A stretch of 64,000 nucleotides of DNA, taken from the NCBI RefSeq assembly GCF_014836985.1, contig NZ_JACSPU010000001.1, positions 124,001 to 188,000 of the forward strand. The letters run 5' to 3'. Positions 1-12,969 of this stretch are shown piece after piece; the first letter of the stretch is position 1; every line of letters starts with the position of its first letter. The notes beneath the pieces were generated by a model, which saw only the letters and a list, made by a program, of their open reading frames with translations, was not told the origin of the DNA and did no database searches. The translations under genes and the position numbers were made by a program. The DNA comes from Planococcus wigleyi (GTDB lineage Bacteria; Bacillota; Bacilli; Bacillales_A; Planococcaceae).

Positions 1-306
1 GTTATTGGTTGGGGGTTTACCCCTTATCAAGAAGTGTTCGCGGGTCTCATAATCGGAACTTTGTTCGGCATTTACAACATGTGGATCCTGGTTCGGCGGA
101 TGGAGAAATTCGACCGTGCGGTGGCTGAAGGCTCGAAAGTTCGTTCGCTTGGAACGGCATTACGGTTTGCATCAGGTGTTGCAGCTGTGGCGATCGCCAT
201 TTTGTTCGCAGAGCACATTCACTTGGTCAGTACGGTAATTGGGTTGATGGTCCCTTACGCTCTGTTATTGGCAGAGCGGATTGTTTATCATGTGAAACAC
301 CATTAA
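1..306 (+). CDS. atpI: ATP synthase subunit I (AtpI), 5' end outside window
   Basis: Small integral membrane protein at the head of F1Fo operons; the family is linked to assembly of the c-ring and to cation handling. The reading frame is open to the first base of the window, with residues VIGWGFTPYQE before an internal GTG at 34. The true start therefore lies upstream and this is the C-terminal part. Hydrophobic segments are visible around AGLIIGTLFG and VAAVAIAILFA, and a final one before the basic end HVKHH. It is followed 27 bp later by atpB, as in other Bacillales. Identity rests on position and membrane topology. Confidence 0.85.
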   Translation, partial: VIGWGFTPYQEVFAGLIIGTLFGIYNMWILVRRMEKFDRAVAEGSKVRSLGTALRFASGVAAVAIAILFAEHIHLVSTVIGLMVPYALLLAERIVYHVKHH

Positions 307-1044
<738 letters not shown>

Positions 1045-1086
1045 GTATAAACTGCTCGTAGAGCAAAAAAAAAACAACTATCCTGA

Positions 1087-1326
<240 letters not shown>

Positions 1327-1487
1327 TATTTAATAGTCACAAAGTTTAATGGTGGGGATGCTACTACATGATTTTCGCCATTTAAACTTGTATGCACCAC
1401 CTTGCTTTTGAAAATTCATCTTACAGAGTAAAAGATCTTACTATAGAAGAAATTGTATTTTAGGCTCTTGAAGGGAGTGAAACAATC

Positions 1488-2009
1488 GTGTTTTTTGACC
1501 ATCTTGTACTCGGTGCAACCGGGGAGTTTTTGAATATCGGAGACATTCTCGCTACACTTGTTATCTTCACCTTGCTGATGGTGCTTTTGAAGAAATTCGC
1601 ATGGGGTCCTTTGATGGGCGTAATGCAGCAGCGTGAAGATTTGATCAAGAGTGAAATCGAAACTGCTGAAAACAGCCGTCTAGAATCACAAAAGTTGCTT
1701 GAAGAGCAGCGCAGCCTTCTTAAAGATGCGCGTACACAAGCACAGGAAATCGTTGAGAACGCTAAAAAGCAAGGCGAAGTTTCGCGTGAGGAAATCATTA
1801 CGACTGCACGTGCTGAGTCTGGCCGCATGAAAGAAGCAGCGGTTCAGGAAATTGCCAACGAAAGAGATAAAGCTATTTCAGCGGTTCGTGAAGAAGTTGT
1901 GGCATTGTCATTGCTTGCTGCTACGAAAGTGCTTGGAAAAGAAATCTCTGAGGAAGACAACCGTCAGTTGATTAACGAAACGATTGCGAAGGCAGGCGAA
2001 GTTCAGTGA
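1488..2009 (+). CDS. atpF: F1Fo ATP synthase subunit b
   Basis: Peripheral stalk subunit, 173 aa. A single N-terminal membrane helix (about residues 15-35) is followed by a long charged helix rich in Glu, Lys, Gln and Ala, typical of the dimeric b stalk. GTG start at 1488 behind GAAGGGAG. The stop overlaps the atpH start in a GTGA arrangement, implying translational coupling. Length is normal for Bacillales. Confidence 0.96.
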   Translation: MFFDHLVLGATGEFLNIGDILATLVIFTLLMVLLKKFAWGPLMGVMQQREDLIKSEIETAENSRLESQKLLEEQRSLLKDARTQAQEIVENAKKQGEVSREEIITTARAESGRMKEAAVQEIANERDKAISAVREEVVALSLLAATKVLGKEISEEDNRQLINETIAKAGEVQ

Positions 2010-2536
2010 GTCTAGTTGCAGAACGCTACGCTTTAGCATTGTTTGAAGTCGCTCAGAAGCACGGATCGTCTTTGGATATTGAACATGATTTGCGTGAAGT
2101 GAAAAAAGTCTTCGAAATGACTCCGGAACTTTACAATTTGATCGTTTCACCAAAACTTTCTGCTGAGAAAAGAAGAAACTTGATCAATGAAGTATTTAAC
2201 GAAGCAAATCCGTTTGTGGTGAATACGCTTCAATTGATGGCAGAACGCAAACGTCTGGACGAAGTCGGCTCTTTGGCTGATGAGTTCGTTGCTTTATCTA
2301 ATGACGCACAAGGAATTGAAGATGCGAAAGTTTATTCTACACGTCCTTTGACGGAAGAAGAACGCGCATCCATCTCTTCCATTTTCGCTAAAAAAATCGG
2401 TAAACAATCTTTACGAATTGAAAACATCATCGATCCATCGTTGCTCGGCGGATTGCGTCTTCAAATCGGAAACCGTATTTATGACAGCAGCGTGAGCACG
2501 AAATTGGCACGTCTGCAGCGTCAACTAATCGGTTAA
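2006..2536 (+). CDS. atpH: F1Fo ATP synthase subunit delta
   Basis: Links the peripheral stalk to the top of F1. The protein is 176 aa, with the N-terminal helical domain (ERYALALFEVA) and the C-terminal signature region (IDPSLLGGLRLQIGNRIYDSSV) expected of OSCP/delta. GTG start overlaps the atpF stop by 4 nt. The atpA start follows within 30 nt. Confidence 0.96.
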   Translation: MSLVAERYALALFEVAQKHGSSLDIEHDLREVKKVFEMTPELYNLIVSPKLSAEKRRNLINEVFNEANPFVVNTLQLMAERKRLDEVGSLADEFVALSNDAQGIEDAKVYSTRPLTEEERASISSIFAKKIGKQSLRIENIIDPSLLGGLRLQIGNRIYDSSVSTKLARLQRQLIG

Positions 2537-2542
2537 TTATGA

Positions 2543-4072
<1,530 letters not shown>

Positions 4073-4084
4073 AGAGAAACTGTA

Positions 4085-4215
4085 TTCAGTTAAGGTTTTT
4101 GCCTTACTGAATGCTGGTTGATCCAATCGGATTTTACCGGTCAGTCCATCTCCTGCATATCAATGCGGGAGACATACTGCCCGTTAAACCGGGGGAATCG
4201 CTGAGTCGAATATGA
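4085..4215 (+). repeat. Structured repeat R5, copy a (atpA-atpG gap)
   Basis: Hairpin-rich segment that fills the atpA-atpG gap. A first stem ATTCAGT..AAGG pairs with CCTT.ACTGAAT. It is followed by GATCCAATCGGA, a second stem around TCTCCTGCAT/ATGCGGGAGA and the conserved tail ACTGCCCGTTAAA. The same order of elements recurs at 19088-19305. The arms differ between copies but still pair, so structure rather than sequence is kept. I see no open frame. It may be a MITE or an IS200/IS605-type palindromic remnant; that origin is inference. Confidence 0.7.
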
Positions 4216-4229
4216 AGAAAAAATAATAG

Positions 4230-5102
<873 letters not shown>

Positions 5103-5107
5103 TAACG

Positions 5108-7159
<2,052 letters not shown>

Positions 7160-7163
7160 ATAA

Positions 7164-7352
7164 AAGCATAAGCGTCCGTGTAGATTCGACGGGCATAAGA
7201 CGCACTGGCGAAGCGGCGTTCTTTGCCGTGTAGCCAGGGTGGCTTATGACCCTAGAATCTGGGCGCTGAAGCTGGACAATAAAGTAAAGCATAAGCGGCC
7301 GTTCGGCTCCTGCAGGATTTAAGCCTAAGGAGTTGGCCAATGAAGCTGGATA
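7164..7352 (+). repeat. Structured repeat R4, copy b (after atpC)
   Basis: Second copy of the R4 nested hairpin. AGATTC (7182-7187) pairs with GAATCT (7255-7260), CATAAG (7194-7199) with CTTATG (7243-7248), CTGGC (7205-7209) with GCCAG (7233-7237), and CGGC with GCCG around TTCTTT. Compared with copy a, the outer and middle stems changed on both sides and stayed complementary. A shortened copy (about 7287-7352, GGCTCCT/AAGGAGT) follows directly, as it does after copy a. It may also act as the 3' end of the atp transcript. Confidence 0.75.
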
Positions 7353-7432
7353 TTTAAAAAAGTGTAGGCAAAATCGGGCAGAAGGGCAATTGACTTTTGT
7401 CCGCTTTTTCTATTTCTTACAGAGTGGATTTA

Positions 7433-7452
7433 GTTCTGTAGTTCTACAGAAC
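7433..7452. promoter_or_regulatory. Inverted repeat upstream of DUF1146 gene
   Basis: GTTCTGTAG and CTACAGAAC form a 9-bp perfect inverted repeat around a 2-nt centre, 125 bp before the DUF1146 start. The tight centre suits an operator better than an RNA hairpin. The function is not known; the rest of the 7353-7576 stretch shows nothing I can name. Confidence 0.35.
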
Positions 7453-7576
7453 GAGGATACTGAGATTTTCAAAAGCTGACAACTGATCAGCAAGGAAATT
7501 TCCTCGCATGGGTCAACAAGCGATTAACGGGATTCACATCACTGAATAACTGACATTTTATGAAAGGGTGCATCAG

Positions 7577-7810
7577 ATGGAAACCATGATTGGGCAAACG
7601 GCTTTGATTTCAATCTTCAGCCACATATTCTTTACCGGTGTTGCTTTTTATGCGATGCGTGCTATCATGTTCGAAAAATGGATTCATAAGCATCATGTAC
7701 TTCAAGCACAAATTCTTTATATTTTTATTAGCATTGCAATCGGGACCATGGTATCTACTTTTTTCCTAAATATTTCATCTTGGTCGCGGCAATTGCCTTA
7801 TCTTTTTTAA
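7577..7810 (+). CDS. DUF1146 family membrane protein (YwzB-like)
   Basis: Small protein of 77 aa with two predicted membrane segments (FSHIFFTGVAFYAM and ILYIFISIAIGTMVSTFFL). The motif RAIMFEKWIHK lies between them. Its place between atpC and murA matches ywzB of Bacillus, the basis for the DUF1146 call. The ATG at 7577 is chosen because GAAAGGG sits 8 nt upstream; the earlier GTG at 7568 overlaps that SD. The function of the family is not established. Confidence 0.75.
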   Translation: METMIGQTALISIFSHIFFTGVAFYAMRAIMFEKWIHKHHVLQAQILYIFISIAIGTMVSTFFLNISSWSRQLPYLF

Positions 7811-7812
7811 AA

Positions 7813-7861
7813 TTGCCGTTTTGCCATGGCTTTGAACCTCACGGCTATGGCAAAACGGCAA
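7813..7861. terminator. Strong hairpin after DUF1146 gene
   Basis: TTGCCGTTTTGCCAT (7813-7827) pairs perfectly with ATGGCAAAACGGCAA (7847-7861), a 15-bp stem with a 19-nt loop. T-rich runs on the left (TCTTTTTT) and a weaker one on the right (ATCTTTATTT) make it terminator-like in both directions. The remaining 7862-8147 shows no gene or signal I can support; a 97-codon minus-strand frame there has no SD and low-complexity content. Confidence 0.7.
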
Positions 7862-8160
7862 ATCTTTATTTCCAGGGAAATAAAATTTCGTATAAGGTTT
7901 AATGGTTCTAATGAGGGGAAAAGGTCTACTAGTTGATTTTTAAAACGTGACTTTTTTCCTTTAGCGGACATAAAAACGGAAAACTTTTCGAACAATGTAT
8001 TGTCCCATGAGATGAATAGCACAAAATGAGAGTAAAGTTGCTTGTTTTTTACTAAAAAACAGGGTAGGATGAGTAAGGTTTTGTTTCTAAATAATGACAT
8101 TGGACTTTAACGTATATGGGATACATATAGATGACTATTAAACACATGGAGGGCATATCA

Positions 8161-9459
8161 GTGGATCAAATTATTGTAAAAGGCGGCCAAAAATTAAAAG
8201 GGAAAGTACGGGTCGAGGGTGCTAAAAATGCAGTTCTTCCGGTATTAGCTGGAGCGCTATTGGCTTCAAAAGGAAAGAGCATCATTAAAGAGGTACCGAA
8301 TTTAGCCGACGTCTACACGATTCAGGAGGTTTTGAGAAGCCTGAATGTGCAGGTTGAGTATTTTCCTGAAAAAAATGAAATGCTGATCGATTCTTCAGCA
8401 ACATTATCAAGCGAAGCTCAATTCGAATATGTACGCAAAATGCGCGCTTCGATTTTGGTGATGGGACCAGTTCTTGCGCGTAATGGATTTGCTCGTGTAG
8501 CTTTGCCAGGCGGATGTGCAATAGGATCACGCCCGATTGACCAACACCTAAAAGGGTTTGAAGCAATGGGCGCAAGCATTACTTTCGGAAACGGCTTTGT
8601 GGAAGCTAAAACAACTGGCCGTTTGCGCGGAGCAAAAATCTATTTGGATTTCCCAAGTGTCGGCGCAACTGAAAACATCATGATGGCTGCCGCTTTGGCA
8701 GAAGGTACTACATTAATCGAAAACGCTGCAAAAGAACCGGAAATTGTTGATGTTGCAAACTACATCAACGAAATGGGCGGCCGCGTAATCGGTGCTGGAA
8801 CAGATACAATGCGCATTGAAGGTGTAGAAGAATTACATGGTGCAGAGCATTATATCATTCCAGACCGTGTGGAGGCCGGCACATTCATGGTTGCTGCTGC
8901 AATCACTGAAGGCGATGTAATCATTGAGAATGCCGTTCCTGAACATATGACGGCGTTGATCTCCAAAATGGGTGAAATGGGTGTAGACATTCAGGAGACA
9001 GAAGAAGGATTGCGCATCCGTGCAAACCGTCCACTTCGCTCGATCGACATCAAAACCATGCCGCATCCAGGCTTCCCGACGGACATGCAATCACAGATGA
9101 TGTCATTGATGCTGACTGCCAAAGGCAACGGCATTTTGACAGAAACCGTTTTTGAAAATCGCTTTATGCACGTGGAAGAATTCCGCCGCATGAACGCAAC
9201 GGTTAAAATCGAAGGGCGTTCTGTTATTATGGAAGGGCCATCTGATCTGCAAGGTGCAGAAGTTGCAGCAACCGATTTGAGAGCTGCTGCTGCCTTGATT
9301 TTAGCTGGACTGGCTGCAGAGGGCATCACTCGTGTTAATGAACTTTATCATTTAGATCGCGGATACGTTAACTTCCACGGAAAACTGGCAGCATTGGGCG
9401 CTGATATTGAGCGCGTGTCAGTTGAACAGGCAGAAACGAAAGTCGAGCAATTGGTCTAA
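8161..9459 (+). CDS. murA: UDP-N-acetylglucosamine 1-carboxyvinyltransferase
   Basis: First committed step of peptidoglycan synthesis: transfers enolpyruvate from PEP to UDP-GlcNAc in the cytoplasm. The protein is 432 aa, starting from the GTG at 8161, which has TGGAGGG 7 nt upstream and gives the usual [11 protein letters not shown]-terminus. The frame is open from an ATG at 8131. The active-site loop [10 protein letters not shown] carries the catalytic Cys (Cys119), so the enzyme should be fosfomycin-type sensitive. Position after the atp operon matches murAA of Bacillus. In Bacillus spoIID follows; here mbl follows directly. Confidence 0.97.
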   Translation: MDQIIVKGGQKLKGKVRVEGAKNAVLPVLAGALLASKGKSIIKEVPNLADVYTIQEVLRSLNVQVEYFPEKNEMLIDSSATLSSEAQFEYVRKMRASILVMGPVLARNGFARVALPGGCAIGSRPIDQHLKGFEAMGASITFGNGFVEAKTTGRLRGAKIYLDFPSVGATENIMMAAALAEGTTLIENAAKEPEIVDVANYINEMGGRVIGAGTDTMRIEGVEELHGAEHYIIPDRVEAGTFMVAAAITEGDVIIENAVPEHMTALISKMGEMGVDIQETEEGLRIRANRPLRSIDIKTMPHPGFPTDMQSQMMSLMLTAKGNGILTETVFENRFMHVEEFRRMNATVKIEGRSVIMEGPSDLQGAEVAATDLRAAAALILAGLAAEGITRVNELYHLDRGYVNFHGKLAALGADIERVSVEQAETKVEQLV

Positions 9460-9471
9460 TCTATTCTTCAT

Positions 9472-9510
9472 AGGCTTGCGGCGCTGGTTTACAGCTCCGT
9501 AAGCCTTTTT
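9472..9510 (+). terminator. Terminator of murA
   Basis: AGGCTTGCGG (9472-9481) pairs with CCGTAAGCCT (9497-9506), 10 bp with one G-T pair, followed directly by a T run. This is a factor-independent terminator shape 12 bp after the murA stop. Confidence 0.85.
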
Positions 9511-9537
9511 AATTGCAGGAGCTGAATCCAGGGATTT

Positions 9538-9567
9538 TTGTCAATGAGATCCTGACTGTGATAAACT
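9538..9567 (+). promoter_or_regulatory. Possible promoter of mbl
   Basis: TTGTCA (9538) and TAAACT (9562) are separated by 18 bp, with TGTG just before the -10. It is a fair sigma-A match located between the murA terminator and mbl, where a promoter is needed. By-eye call only. Confidence 0.35.
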
Positions 9568-9654
9568 ATTCAGTTAAGAGAATCATTTAATCAATACATA
9601 TGCTGTAGAAAAATTAATTCAACAGGATAGATGGTAGAAAAGGAGTGCGGCTTG

Positions 9655-10689
9655 ATGTTTTCTAAAGATATAGGAATTGATTTAGGGACAGCAAATGTCC
9701 TGATCTATGTAAAAGGCAAAGGAATCATCTTGAATGAACCTTCTGTAGTGGCGATGGACCGGAAGACGGAGGAAGTGCTGGCTGTCGGCACAGAAGCGCG
9801 CAAAATGATGGGCAGAACGCCAAAGCATATTGTGGCGGTCCGGCCATTGAAGGATGGCGTCATCCACAACTTTGACGTTACCGAAGCGATGCTGAAACAT
9901 TTTATGCATATCCTAAAGCTGAAAGGGTTTATGACCAAACCGCGCATCTTAATTTGTTGTCCGACGAATATCACGAGCATTGAACAAAATGCTATTCGCG
10001 AAGTGGCCGAAAAGGCAGGCGGCAAAAAAGTCTATGTCGAAGTCGAGCCGAAAGTGGCAGCCATCGGAGCAGGCCTGGATATCTATCAGCCGAATGCCAG
10101 CATGGTCATCGATATTGGCGGCGGCACGACGGATGTCGCAGTATTATCTATGGGAGACATTGTCACAAGCGAAACGATAAAAACGGCTGGAGATTCATTT
10201 GATCGACAGATTATGAAATACGTCAAAGACCACCATAAGCTGTTGATCGGTGAAAAAACCGCGGAAAAAATTAAAGTTGAAATTGGGACAGCGTTAAAAC
10301 ATACGGAAGCCAAAGAAATAGAAATCCGGGGGCGCGATATCCTGACTGGTTTTCCCCGGACGCTGAAGATCAACTCCATGGAGATTGGGGAAGCATTGAA
10401 AGAATCCGTCAATTCAATTGTTGAAGCGGCGCGGATGGTTTTGGAAAAGACCCCGCCGGAACTGGCTTCAGATATAATTGAAAGCGGAGCCGTTCTTACG
10501 GGCGGAGGTGCACTGCTTGATGGGTTAGATCAGCTGCTGGCTGCCCAATTGCAGATTCCTGTGTCCATTGCAGAAAATCCATTGGAATGTGTCGCATTGG
10601 GAACTGGACTGATGCTGGAAGCAAAAGAAAACATTTTCCGGAAAAGCAAACAAAGACAAATAGCTGATGCCAAAAACCGGACATTTTAG
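9655..10689 (+). CDS. mbl: Rod-shape determining actin homologue Mbl/MreB
   Basis: Bacterial actin that guides lateral cell-wall synthesis on the inner face of the membrane, 344 aa. Phosphate-binding motifs IGIDLGTAN and DIGGGTTD and the adenosine motif GGGALLDGLDQ are all present. ATG at 9655 with AAAAGGAG 10 nt upstream gives the normal MFSKDIGIDLG start; the open frame begins 8 codons earlier. It is named Mbl, not MreB, from synteny (murA - mbl - fabZ) and resemblance; MreB itself usually sits with mreCD. It follows murA directly because no spo genes are present between them. Confidence 0.93.
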   Translation: MFSKDIGIDLGTANVLIYVKGKGIILNEPSVVAMDRKTEEVLAVGTEARKMMGRTPKHIVAVRPLKDGVIHNFDVTEAMLKHFMHILKLKGFMTKPRILICCPTNITSIEQNAIREVAEKAGGKKVYVEVEPKVAAIGAGLDIYQPNASMVIDIGGGTTDVAVLSMGDIVTSETIKTAGDSFDRQIMKYVKDHHKLLIGEKTAEKIKVEIGTALKHTEAKEIEIRGRDILTGFPRTLKINSMEIGEALKESVNSIVEAARMVLEKTPPELASDIIESGAVLTGGGALLDGLDQLLAAQLQIPVSIAENPLECVALGTGLMLEAKENIFRKSKQRQIADAKNRTF

Positions 10690-10757
10690 TATAATGACTA
10701 GACATGAGCTTTGCCCGATAGCCGGGAATCCAGCAGAAAGAAAGGTTGACGGAGTGA

Positions 10758-11018
10758 ATGGCTGAACTGAAAAAGAATTTTTCTCTTCGGAAAAAAGCCG
10801 ATAAAGAAAAAGACACACAGGGCGCTGAAAAGACGTGGTGGGTGCAAATTCGTCTGTTTCCGATATGGCTCCGTATTCTCATTGTAATTGCTTTGGTTGC
10901 GTTAGCAGCCGTTCTAGGGGCAATGGTGGGATTTGGCGTCATTGGCGACGGAAAGCCTGCTGATGCGCTGAAATGGGAAACCTGGCAGCACATATTTGAT
11001 ATCATGAGCGGAAAGTGA
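10758..11018 (+). CDS. EpuA-family small membrane protein
   Basis: 86 aa. The N-terminus is basic and charged; one membrane helix follows (residues about 37-62, preceded by RLFPIWLRI), then the signature [12 protein letters not shown]. This matches the family often labelled DNA-directed RNA polymerase subunit beta (EpuA, PF11772), a label not supported by any polymerase feature here. Cytoplasmic N-terminus and outside C-terminus are likely. It is immediately upstream of fabZ and probably cotranscribed with it; role unknown. Confidence 0.75.
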   Translation: MAELKKNFSLRKKADKEKDTQGAEKTWWVQIRLFPIWLRILIVIALVALAAVLGAMVGFGVIGDGKPADALKWETWQHIFDIMSGK

Positions 11019-11034
11019 AGAGGAGATGAATCGA

Positions 11035-11472
11035 TTGTTGACAACAGAACAAATTCAAGCAATTTTACCACATCGTTACCCATTTTTGATGGTGGATCGA
11101 ATTCTGGAAATTGAAGCCGGCAAGAAAGCGGTCGGCCTGAAAAACGTATCAGCGAATGAAGACTTTTTCAATGGCCATTTCCCGGGTTATCCGGTAATGC
11201 CCGGTGTCTTAATTGTGGAAGCATTGGCACAGGTTGGAGCTGCAGCTGTACTTCAGCTGGACGCCAATAAAGGCCGTTTGGCATTTTTCACCGGAATCGA
11301 CAATTGCCGCTTTAAACGGCAGGTAGTTCCAGGCGATCAATTGCGTCTGGAAGTTGAATTGACAAAACTGCGCGGGTCAATGGGCAAAGGCCATGCAATT
11401 GCCACTGTCGACGGAGAACTTGCTTGCGAATGCGACATTTTGTTCGCATTGGGTCCAGTTGCTGAGAAATAA
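11035..11472 (+). CDS. fabZ: 3-hydroxyacyl-ACP dehydratase FabZ
   Basis: Dehydrates beta-hydroxyacyl-ACP in type II fatty acid synthesis. Hot-dog fold, 145 aa. Catalytic His48 is in [13 protein letters not shown] and Glu62 in [10 protein letters not shown]. An ATG at 11026 touches the SD AGGAG with no spacing, so the TTG at 11035 (9 nt from the SD) is the better start. It also aligns with the Bacillus N-terminus before [13 protein letters not shown]. The gene sits at the end of the mbl-EpuA-fabZ run, before a strong terminator. Confidence 0.95.
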   Translation: MLTTEQIQAILPHRYPFLMVDRILEIEAGKKAVGLKNVSANEDFFNGHFPGYPVMPGVLIVEALAQVGAAAVLQLDANKGRLAFFTGIDNCRFKRQVVPGDQLRLEVELTKLRGSMGKGHAIATVDGELACECDILFALGPVAEK

Positions 11473-11489
11473 TAGATCAATGAAAATAA

Positions 11490-11535
11490 AGAGCTGTTCT
11501 GAAAGTCAAACCTGACTTTCAGAACAGCTCTTTTA
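11490..11535 (+). terminator. Terminator of fabZ
   Basis: An 18-bp perfect stem GAGCTGTTCTGAAAGTCA / TGACTTTCAGAACAGCTC (11491-11508 and 11513-11530), loop AACC, then TTTT. It lies 18 bp after the fabZ stop and faces the convergent ywpF gene, so it may serve both strands. Confidence 0.92.
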
Positions 11536-11587
11536 CTATAGGCTTTGAAATTTATCCTGTTTTTCCGGACAGTGGGTATGAAGAAAC

Positions 11588-12025
11588 TTATGACTTGGCT
11601 TCATCTTTTCGCAGGCCGGGGCGCGTACGCATGTCGGTTTCAAAGCGTTCCAACAATTCCTGTCCTTCAAGACCGTCTTCAAGCAGTTCTGAAAGAAGTG
11701 TTTCTGCGTATTTTCGGCGGGCCCGTTTCAATGTGCCTTTCATCAATACGGAGGCATGGTCCCCGATGATCTTCACTTTGCGGACAACCACTTCAAAAGG
11801 TGCAGGTTCGTTTCCTGGGTAGGAGATGACAACCTGTACATCGATTGTTTCCTCGGAATTCTTCAGTTTTTCAAATATATCCAGGTGCTGAATGTCGACC
11901 AGCATTTCAAGGATCCATGAGCGGTCTTTGTTTTCCTGGTTGATGATGAGGCCGTCATGCACCGGATAATCGGTGACTTGATCGTCTTTTTCAATTCCCA
12001 ATGACAGCATATTAAATGTTTTCAT
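11588..12025 (-). CDS. ywpF: YwpF-like protein
   Basis: 145 aa soluble protein. The N-terminus MKTFNMLSLGIEKDD and the central HDGLIINQENKDRSWILE resemble Bacillus YwpF, and the position between fabZ and ssb is the same as in B. subtilis. The C-terminal third is charged and helical (RARRKYAETLLSELLEDG). SD GGAGG lies 9 nt before the ATG. Divergent from ssb, convergent with fabZ. Biochemical function is not known. Confidence 0.8.
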   Translation of the reverse strand: MKTFNMLSLGIEKDDQVTDYPVHDGLIINQENKDRSWILEMLVDIQHLDIFEKLKNSEETIDVQVVISYPGNEPAPFEVVVRKVKIIGDHASVLMKGTLKRARRKYAETLLSELLEDGLEGQELLERFETDMRTRPGLRKDEAKS

Positions 12026-12317
12026 GCGGCAATGCCTCCAATACTAGCTTTGTTTCAGTATAGCATAAGCACGAATTGGCAAGCGAACGGAAAAAGAGGA
12101 TGTAAAAAAACTGGAATACTATCAAAATCCAGTTTTGATTGGAGCTGTATTGAGATGAAAAGACGCTGAACCTTGCCATTCACAGGAAGAAAAAAAGTTT
12201 ACTCATGCTTCAAAAATGAAATATGACAGCTCAAAAGCTGCTAAAAATAATTTTTCCGGTTTTGCAAAGAATTCAATCTTCTTAGTATGCTTCAAGTAAG
12301 CGAAAGGAGGTGAGAAA

Positions 12318-12728
12318 ATGAACCAAGTCGGAATTGTAGGACGCTTAACCAAAGATCCAACCATGCGCGTATTGAATGAAGGGCGGGTACATACTTCCTT
12401 CATTGTCGCAGTTTCCCGGAACTATAAAAACCAGAAAGGAGAAACCGAAACAGATTACGTTCTTTGCTCAACATGGGGCAAGCCAGCCCATAATGTCTCG
12501 AAATACTGCATTAAAGGATCACTTGTCGCCGTTACGGGCCGTCTGCAGTCACGTTCGTATGATAAAGAAGACGGGACGCGCATCTATGTGACAGAAGTCC
12601 TTGGCGACCAGATCCGCTTCCTCGACAGAAGAAAACCACAAGAAGAAACCGCCCCTCAGCAGGAATCACCGCAGTCTGATGCAGACTTCGATTTCCAATC
12701 GCCAGGGACGGAACAAGTAAACGTATAG
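12318..12728 (+). CDS. ssbB: Single-stranded DNA-binding protein (SsbB type)
   Basis: OB-fold protein of 136 aa that coats single-stranded DNA. MNQVGIVGRLTKDP, the core TDYVLCSTWGKPAHN and GSLVAVTGRLQSRSYD are typical. The C-terminus ends EQVNV and lacks the acidic DDDIPF-type tip that recruits partners in SsbA. With the ywpF-side location this points to the competence-type SsbB (B. subtilis ywpH). Very strong SD AAAGGAGGTGA. A single AT-box (AAAA-N5-TTTT, 12243-12255) lies 62 bp upstream. The symbol is by synteny. Confidence 0.88.
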   Translation: MNQVGIVGRLTKDPTMRVLNEGRVHTSFIVAVSRNYKNQKGETETDYVLCSTWGKPAHNVSKYCIKGSLVAVTGRLQSRSYDKEDGTRIYVTEVLGDQIRFLDRRKPQEETAPQQESPQSDADFDFQSPGTEQVNV

Positions 12729-12753
12729 CCATCAAAAAAGGAGGCACTTAGCG

Positions 12754-12897
12754 ATGCCAAAGGATGTACAGCTGCAACTGGAAGTGCATATGGAGCAATT
12801 GATCCGATTGACCGCCTTGCTCCATCAGCGCTTGGCAGAGGCGGAGCGGGAACTAAGTGAACTGAAATCGATCTTCCGTTCCGTCCAAAAAGGGTAA
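12754..12897 (+). CDS. Small coiled-coil-like protein, 47 aa
   Basis: Short gene from ATG 12754 to TAA 12897. A near-perfect SD AAAAAAGGAGG lies 9 nt upstream, and the gene begins 25 bp after ssb, so it is probably in the same operon. The product is nearly all helix-forming residues with Leu at regular spacing (LQLEVHMEQLIRLTALLHQ then RLAEAERELSELKSIF), suggesting a short coiled coil. I do not recognise a family. A terminator follows 20 bp downstream. Confidence 0.75.
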   Translation: MPKDVQLQLEVHMEQLIRLTALLHQRLAEAERELSELKSIFRSVQKG

Positions 12898-12917
12898 AGT
12901 TTCACGTCTAAAAGGGG

Positions 12918-12947
12918 AATCCGGCCAGGTGGGGACCTGGCCGGATT
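12918..12947. terminator. Bidirectional hairpin between ssb operon and SNF2 gene
   Basis: AATCCGGCCAGGT pairs with ACCTGGCCGGATT (13 bp) around a GGGG loop. It lies between convergent transcription units, 20 bp after the small gene and 22 bp from the SNF2 stop. T runs on both sides are weak (ATTATTTG; on the other strand CCCCTTTT). Confidence 0.75.
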
Positions 12948-12969
12948 ATTTGAAATCATATTAAGTTAG

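Noticed and set aside
1346..1405. Structured RNA in the atpE-atpF gap
   Set aside because: Only a 5-bp GGTGG/CCACC pairing with a long loop is clear; too weak to call without comparison.
7807..8100. 97-codon minus-strand frame between DUF1146 gene and murA
   Set aside because: Begins inside AT-rich DNA without an SD, and its end overlaps the terminator hairpin; composition is Lys/Phe/Leu noise.
10496..11083. 195-codon minus-strand frame
   Set aside because: Antisense to mbl, EpuA and fabZ, Cys/Phe/Ser-rich shadow without an SD.
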